32,060 nucleotides of DNA from Streptomyces sudanensis (GTDB lineage Bacteria > Actinomycetota > Actinomycetes > Streptomycetales > Streptomycetaceae): assembly GCF_023614315.1 (NCBI RefSeq), contig NZ_CP095474.1, forward strand, positions 4,125,684 through 4,157,743, written 5' to 3'. A program made the translations under genes and the position numbers. This document shows, piece by piece, positions 28,342 through 32,060 of this stretch (its first letter is position 1; the number at the start of each line of letters is the position of its first letter). The notes under the pieces are model-generated. The model had not been told where the DNA came from, ran no database searches, and worked only from the letters and a program-made list of their open reading frames with translations.

Positions 28342-30203
28342 CCCCGCCCCCTCCCCGCCGTCGGCGTGGCGCCGACGGCTCCGCCGCACCGGCCCGCAGC
28401 CTGCCCCGTCGTGGCACGGTCCGCCGCGCCCAGGCCATCACCACCTACGGCGTGGGGTCGCTGATCGCCGTGGAGCAGGAGTCGTTCATCGTCTCGGGTC
28501 TCGACGGCGCCGAGCGGCAGTGGTCCCGTGACGAAGCCCCGGAGATCCACGAACCACGTCTCGCCCGTGTGCTGGGCGTGAAACGGTTCCGCCTCCCACC
28601 CGCCTCCGGCGACGACAGCCGCGACGGCATCCGGGTGCGCCGCTTCCCCCTGTGGCACCACTGCCCCCAGTGCCACGCGCTCGACCACGTGAGGAAGTTC
28701 AACTCGCCTCCCGGACGGAACGAGTGCGCCGAGTGCTCCGAGGCGTTGGTGCCGTCCCGCTTCGTGATGGCCTGCGAGGACGGGCACATCGCCGACTTCC
28801 CGTACTGGAAGTGGCTGCACCGGGGCCGACGCGGCGACGGCGAGGCCGGTTTTTGCGGCGGCCGGATGAGCCTCGGTTCCTCGGGACGTACCTCCTCGCT
28901 CCGTTCGGTGGTCCTCTCCTGCTCGTGCGGGGTGCCGGAGGTCTCCATGGAGGGATCCTTCCGGCGCGACGCCCTCAAGGACCTGAACATCCGCTGCGAG
29001 GGCAGGCGCCCGTGGCTGAAGGACGCCCCCGTCCTCCTCTGCTCCCGGCCGCCCCGGACCCTCCAGCGCGGTTCCTCCTCGGTATGGCAGCCGGTGCTCC
29101 GGTCGGCCCTGTCCATCCCGCCGTGGAGCGACACACAGGTGCACCCCCTGGCCGAGCACTGGGACAAGCTCCGTTCCTGCACCACCCCTGCCGAGATCGA
29201 GATCCATCTGAAGTACGTCTTCGACGGGGTGCCCTCCCCGGTGAGCCCCGAACAGGTCATGGAATTGCTCACCGCGATGGAGGTCGAGGACCTCACCGGA
29301 GAGGACGGCCCCGACCTCGACCAGGAGCAGCATTACCGCGCCCTACGAGACCTGGAGTACGAGCGGCTGTGCGCGGGCAACCCGGAGAGCTCCGGCTCCC
29401 ACACCGAGCAGTTCGTCTGTGAGCCCCCGACCGGAGACGGGAAGTCGCTCGCCGGCCTGGGCCTGGTCACCCCGATGTTGGTGAAGAAGCTTCGGGAGGT
29501 CCGCGTCCTCAAGGCCTTCACACGGGTCATCGACGCGGAAACCTCGCCCGAGGGGCACGAGGCGGAGCTTTCCCTCACCCCCACCGACTGGCTGCCCGCC
29601 ATGGAGGTCCACGGGGAAGGAGTCTTCCTCCGACTCGACGAGGACAGGCTCGACACCTGGGCCGAACTGCCCGCCGTCGCCGCCCGCGTGGAGCGTATCC
29701 GCTACCGGCACCAGCGGATCCTCGCCGAGCGGGCCTCCGAGCCGACCCGGGTCCCGGACTCTCCCGCCACCCCGCGCATGGTCCTGCTGCACACTTTCGC
29801 GCACGTGATGATCAACGAGTGGAGCCTGGACTCCGGTTACCCGGCCGCCTCGCTCCGCGAGCGGATCTACGCGGGTGACGAGATGGCCGGCGTTTTGATC
29901 TACACGGCGACCAGCGACTCGGCTGGCAGTCTCGGTGGTCTGGTGGCCCAGGGCGAGACCGACCGCCTGGCCCAGGCCGTGTACTCGGCCGTCCACCGTG
30001 CCGAGTGGTGCTCCGCCGACCCGCTCTGCATCGAGACCGAGACCTCCGAGGCGGGTGGGACCAACCTGGCCGCCTGTCACGCCTGTGTGATGCTCCCGGA
30101 GACCAGCTGCGAGCACAACAACGGCCTGCTCGACCGGGCCCTCCTCGTCGGAACCCCGGAAGACCCGTCGGTCGGTTTCTTTTCCCACCTGCTCACTCGG
30201 TGA
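28338..30203 (+). CDS. drmB: DrmB-like protein with DUF1998 domain
   Basis: This 621-aa partner of DrmA has recognisable features throughout. These are the N-terminal AITTYGVGSLIAV (33-45), a zinc-ribbon with Cys109, Cys112, Cys130 and Cys133, the signature ACEDGHIADFPYWKWLH (145-161), SCSCGVPEVSMEG, and a C-terminal DUF1998 domain. The DUF1998 domain contains LLHTFAHVMINEW (about 483), ASLRERIYAG, GVLIYTATSDSAGSLGGLV and CHACVMLPETSCEHNN (580-595). In DISARM, DrmA and DrmB together block incoming phage DNA. The ATG overlaps the drmA stop (ATGA) behind GGAGG. It is the last gene of the operon, ended by a hairpin at 30218-30257. Confidence 0.9.
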   Translation: MTPPPPRRRRGADGSAAPARSLPRRGTVRRAQAITTYGVGSLIAVEQESFIVSGLDGAERQWSRDEAPEIHEPRLARVLGVKRFRLPPASGDDSRDGIRVRRFPLWHHCPQCHALDHVRKFNSPPGRNECAECSEALVPSRFVMACEDGHIADFPYWKWLHRGRRGDGEAGFCGGRMSLGSSGRTSSLRSVVLSCSCGVPEVSMEGSFRRDALKDLNIRCEGRRPWLKDAPVLLCSRPPRTLQRGSSSVWQPVLRSALSIPPWSDTQVHPLAEHWDKLRSCTTPAEIEIHLKYVFDGVPSPVSPEQVMELLTAMEVEDLTGEDGPDLDQEQHYRALRDLEYERLCAGNPESSGSHTEQFVCEPPTGDGKSLAGLGLVTPMLVKKLREVRVLKAFTRVIDAETSPEGHEAELSLTPTDWLPAMEVHGEGVFLRLDEDRLDTWAELPAVAARVERIRYRHQRILAERASEPTRVPDSPATPRMVLLHTFAHVMINEWSLDSGYPAASLRERIYAGDEMAGVLIYTATSDSAGSLGGLVAQGETDRLAQAVYSAVHRAEWCSADPLCIETETSEAGGTNLAACHACVMLPETSCEHNNGLLDRALLVGTPEDPSVGFFSHLLTR

Positions 30204-30217
30204 GCACCGGGCGGTGA

Positions 30218-30257
30218 GGCCGGACGGGAGGGGACGACCTCCTCCCGCTCCGGCCTG
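30218..30257. terminator. Terminator between drmB and the convergent methyltransferase homologue
   Basis: AGGCCGG-a-CGGGAGG pairs with CCTCCCG-ct-CCGGCCT, two 7-bp helices with a small internal loop. It starts 15 bases after the drmB stop. The near-symmetry could serve both converging operons. Confidence 0.6.
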
Positions 30258-30392
30258 TCCGGGCGGGAACGGTTCCGAGGGGGGTGTGCGGTCGATGCCT
30301 CCGGTCGGTGGTGTCCGTTGCGTGCGAAGCCCGACCGATGACGGCAGGGAGTCTCCCAGCGCCCCGCCGGCGTACCGTGCGGGCGCCGATGT

Positions 30393-31379
30393 TCAACGTT
30401 CCAGCACGGCCCGGATCGCGAGCCCGAGGGCTCGGCCTACCGGGGGCGGGAAGGCGTGTCCTGCCTGCCGGTAACGGGCCGTCTTGCGGCCGGCGAAGGA
30501 CCAGTCCTGAGGGAACCCCTGCAACCGCGCCACCTGCTCGACGGTCAACGCCACCATGCCCTTGACACCGAGAGAGAGGTCCCAAGGGAACTCGGGTCCG
30601 GGGGGCTCGTCGGCGACGGTGCCGCCGTTCACGCGCATACGGGCCCAGGAGCGCTTCGACCCGGTGGGTCCCAGATCGGCCCCGCCCCGTTTCCAGGAAC
30701 CTCCGACCAATGTCGGGGCGACCCGATCGGCCTGCGCTGCCCAGGCGGCCGCATGAGGCCAGCCACGCGAGGCCATGGAAGCACCCAGCGCCTCACCCAC
30801 GGTGGTCGGCTGTGCGACGGTGGGCGCCGGGGCGGCGAAGTCCTCGCCGGTGTCCCCTTTGAAAGCCACCAGGATTCCCTGCCTGCGGTCCTGGGGCACG
30901 CCGTGGTCCATCGCGTTGAGGACGAACCAATGGTGCCGATACCCGAGGTGTTCGAGCTCGGTGGTGATATCCGCGCGGACGGACTCGTAGGCGGGTCTGG
31001 AAACCAGGTCGGGGACATTTTCGATGAGCAGACTTCGTGGTTGTACGCCGTGCATGAGCATGATCGTCGCTTCGAGCAGACGGATCTCCTCGACGCTGTC
31101 CTGACGCGCCACCGCGGCGCTCGCCTTCACCCGAGGCAGACCGGCGGCCAGAAGGTCCACGTCATAGGTCGCCTGATGGTCCACCGGGTCGAAGTCCAGG
31201 AGATCGGTTTCGAGCACCTTCCACTCGGGGCGGTTCGAGCGCAGTGTCTCGCAGGCCACGGCCCGGTTGTCCAAGAGCAGTACGGGATCGAAACCGGCCT
31301 GTTCCAGACCGAGTGCGAGCCCACCCGCGCCGGCACACACGACCAGGCAACGGAGGCGTTCCAGGGGAGGTTCTTCCAT
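30393..31379 (-). CDS. C5-cytosine methyltransferase homologue lacking the catalytic Pro-Cys
   Basis: This 328-aa protein has the C5 methyltransferase fold. Motif I is VCAGAGGLALGLEQAG (14-29), motif VI is LLIENVPDLV (118-126), motif VIII is GVPQDRRQGILVAF (160-173), and motif X is represented by YRQAGHAFPPPVGRAL (about 303-318). Where GGPPCQ is expected, the sequence reads AAGLPRVKASAAV (78-90), with no cysteine. The only cysteines in the first half are Cys11, Cys15 and Cys43. By classical chemistry it should not methylate. It may be a DNA-binding or regulatory partner, or use a different residue. The start is taken at ATG 31379; a GTG at 31385 adds two residues. It converges on the drm operon, as methyltransferases often do in class 2 DISARM. 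Confidence 0.85.
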   Translation of the reverse strand: MEEPPLERLRCLVVCAGAGGLALGLEQAGFDPVLLLDNRAVACETLRSNRPEWKVLETDLLDFDPVDHQATYDVDLLAAGLPRVKASAAVARQDSVEEIRLLEATIMLMHGVQPRSLLIENVPDLVSRPAYESVRADITTELEHLGYRHHWFVLNAMDHGVPQDRRQGILVAFKGDTGEDFAAPAPTVAQPTTVGEALGASMASRGWPHAAAWAAQADRVAPTLVGGSWKRGGADLGPTGSKRSWARMRVNGGTVADEPPGPEFPWDLSLGVKGMVALTVEQVARLQGFPQDWSFAGRKTARYRQAGHAFPPPVGRALGLAIRAVLER

Positions 31380-31874
31380 GGCCACCGTTCGTGCTCGTCG
31401 GGAAACGTGACCGGGAGGTCGGGAATTCGCTCAGTCCGTCTCCGGGGGCGTACCGTCGCGGCGATCAGGAACGGCCGGAGTTCTGAGCGTCGGTGATCGT
31501 ATCCTTTCCTTGTCGGGTCGACGAGTCGTATGCGGACGTTCTCGCCATCGCAGTGATGTCGTCGGCCGTGCTCATCCCACCGGTCGACCGGTACGCCGTC
31601 GGTCCGCGTTCCCGCGCCGCAGGCCACGGACCTGCATTCCGAGCCGGTTGTCCTTCGCCGGTCGCCCGGCAAGAGGGCCCCGCGGCCTGGGCATGGAAGG
31701 AGTTCCGCCAGGAAACCCCGGCAGGAGAAGTCCCGCGGGAAGCCGGCCCGTTTCTGCGCACCAGGGTCTGCTGGCATGCAGTCGCCGGGCGGGGCCGCCG
31801 TGCGCGGAGGGGCCGGGCCGGCGCCCCCGCCGTCGGCCGCCGTACTCCACCGGGGACGGGTCACCGGGGACGGG
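31380..31874. other. Intergenic region right of the defence island
   Basis: This 495-base stretch holds no convincing gene. On the minus strand a TACGAT box at 31496-31501 could be the -10 of the methyltransferase-homologue promoter, about 117 bases upstream of its ATG. A relatively AT-rich patch lies at 31495-31520. The right end carries 14-bp repeats. Confidence 0.45.
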
Positions 31875-31888
31875 TCATCGGGGACGGC
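31847..31888. repeat. Three 14-bp tandem repeats
   Basis: CCACCGGGGACGGG, TCACCGGGGACGGG and TCATCGGGGACGGC follow one another without gaps. The TGA of the right-hand gene (minus strand) lies in the third unit, so the repeat overlaps its stop codon. Confidence 0.75.
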
Positions 31889-32060
31889 GGGGGACCGGAA
31901 GGTCCTGCGGGAGCGGCTCCACCGGGTCGTCCGGGCCGGCCGCGACCCAGGCCACGCCGCCCGCGAGGATCGAGGGGCCGCTGTGGTGCGGACGCCGACG
32001 GGTCAACCGCATGCTCACATAGGCGTCCGCGTCCGGCACGGGGATGCGCAGCGCCCCGGC
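31875..32060 (-). CDS. 3' end of an unrecognised gene (cut by the window)
   Basis: The minus strand is open from the window edge for 61 codons, starting AGALRIPVPDADAYVSMRL, then HHSGPSILAGGVAWVAAGPDD and ending VPRRPR before TGA at 31877-31875. Codons are strongly G/C-ending and the composition is protein-like, so this is probably a real C-terminus of a leftward chromosomal gene. I do not recognise the family. It marks the right boundary of the defence island. Confidence 0.6.
   Translation of the reverse strand, partial: AGALRIPVPDADAYVSMRLTRRRPHHSGPSILAGGVAWVAAGPDDPVEPLPQDLPVPRRPR

Noticed and set aside
11694-31379. BREX, Druantia or a standard restriction-modification system
   Set aside because: There is no PglZ, BrxL or Lon-like protein. 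The helicase and DUF1998 parts are separate DrmA- and DrmB-like proteins rather than one DruE, and no type I, II or III restriction subunits are seen.
25096-31379. A DrmC phospholipase-D nuclease, as expected for DISARM
   Set aside because: No HxK(x)4D motif or protein of suitable size is encoded after drmB or elsewhere in the island.

Overview
The window is very GC-rich, uses GTG starts freely and shows strong third-position G/C bias. It encodes mycothiol-dependent formaldehyde detoxification, a monomeric isocitrate dehydrogenase and a streptogrisin-type secreted protease. Together these point to a Streptomyces or close relative. Positions 1 to about 11,600 look like ordinary chromosome. Positions about 11,690 to 31,380 form a roughly 20 kb defence island with visibly lower GC in places. 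The last 700 bases lead into another chromosomal gene.

Left part. A two-gene operon encodes S-(hydroxymethyl)mycothiol dehydrogenase and its metallo-beta-lactamase-fold partner. It is followed by two strong hairpins and a convergent TetR regulator plus small-protein operon, which has a perfect 15-bp inverted-repeat operator. Next come a monomeric NADP isocitrate dehydrogenase (minus strand), a divergent secreted serine protease with a chitin-binding tail, a DUF488 protein, and a DUF309 protein whose C-terminus is expanded by a 9-bp in-frame microsatellite. A tRNA-Pro(GGG) follows. Then comes a cluster that looks copper-related: DUF6153, a DUF305 lipoprotein, and a DUF4396 membrane protein preceded by a perfect CsoR-like palindrome.

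Defence island. A Vsr-type endonuclease and a C5-cytosine methyltransferase run rightward and converge on a leftward three-gene operon: an HTH plus GHKL (MORC/Hsp90-like) ATPase, an unrecognised 334-aa protein, and a DUF6339-like protein. A long divergent regulatory region carries a perfect 9-5-9 inverted repeat that overlaps a TTGACA box. A tightly overlapped rightward four-gene operon follows: a giant protein joining a sacsin-like GHKL ATPase domain to a DEAH helicase, a UvrD-like helicase, a DrmA-like helicase and a DrmB-like DUF1998 protein. The island closes with a convergent cytosine-methyltransferase homologue that lacks the catalytic Pro-Cys motif.

Interpretation. DrmA and DrmB are the shared core of DISARM anti-phage systems, and a C5 methyltransferase fits class 2. 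However, no DrmC phospholipase-D nuclease, DrmD or DrmE is visible. Their place is taken by a sacsin-ATPase helicase, a UvrD-like helicase and a divergent module resembling MORC/Vsr/methyltransferase conflict islands. The best reading is a composite DISARM-like restriction system in which one methyltransferase marks self DNA, the helicases and ATPases sense or process invading DNA, and Vsr is the only recognisable nuclease. Whether this arrangement has been described cannot be decided from sequence alone.
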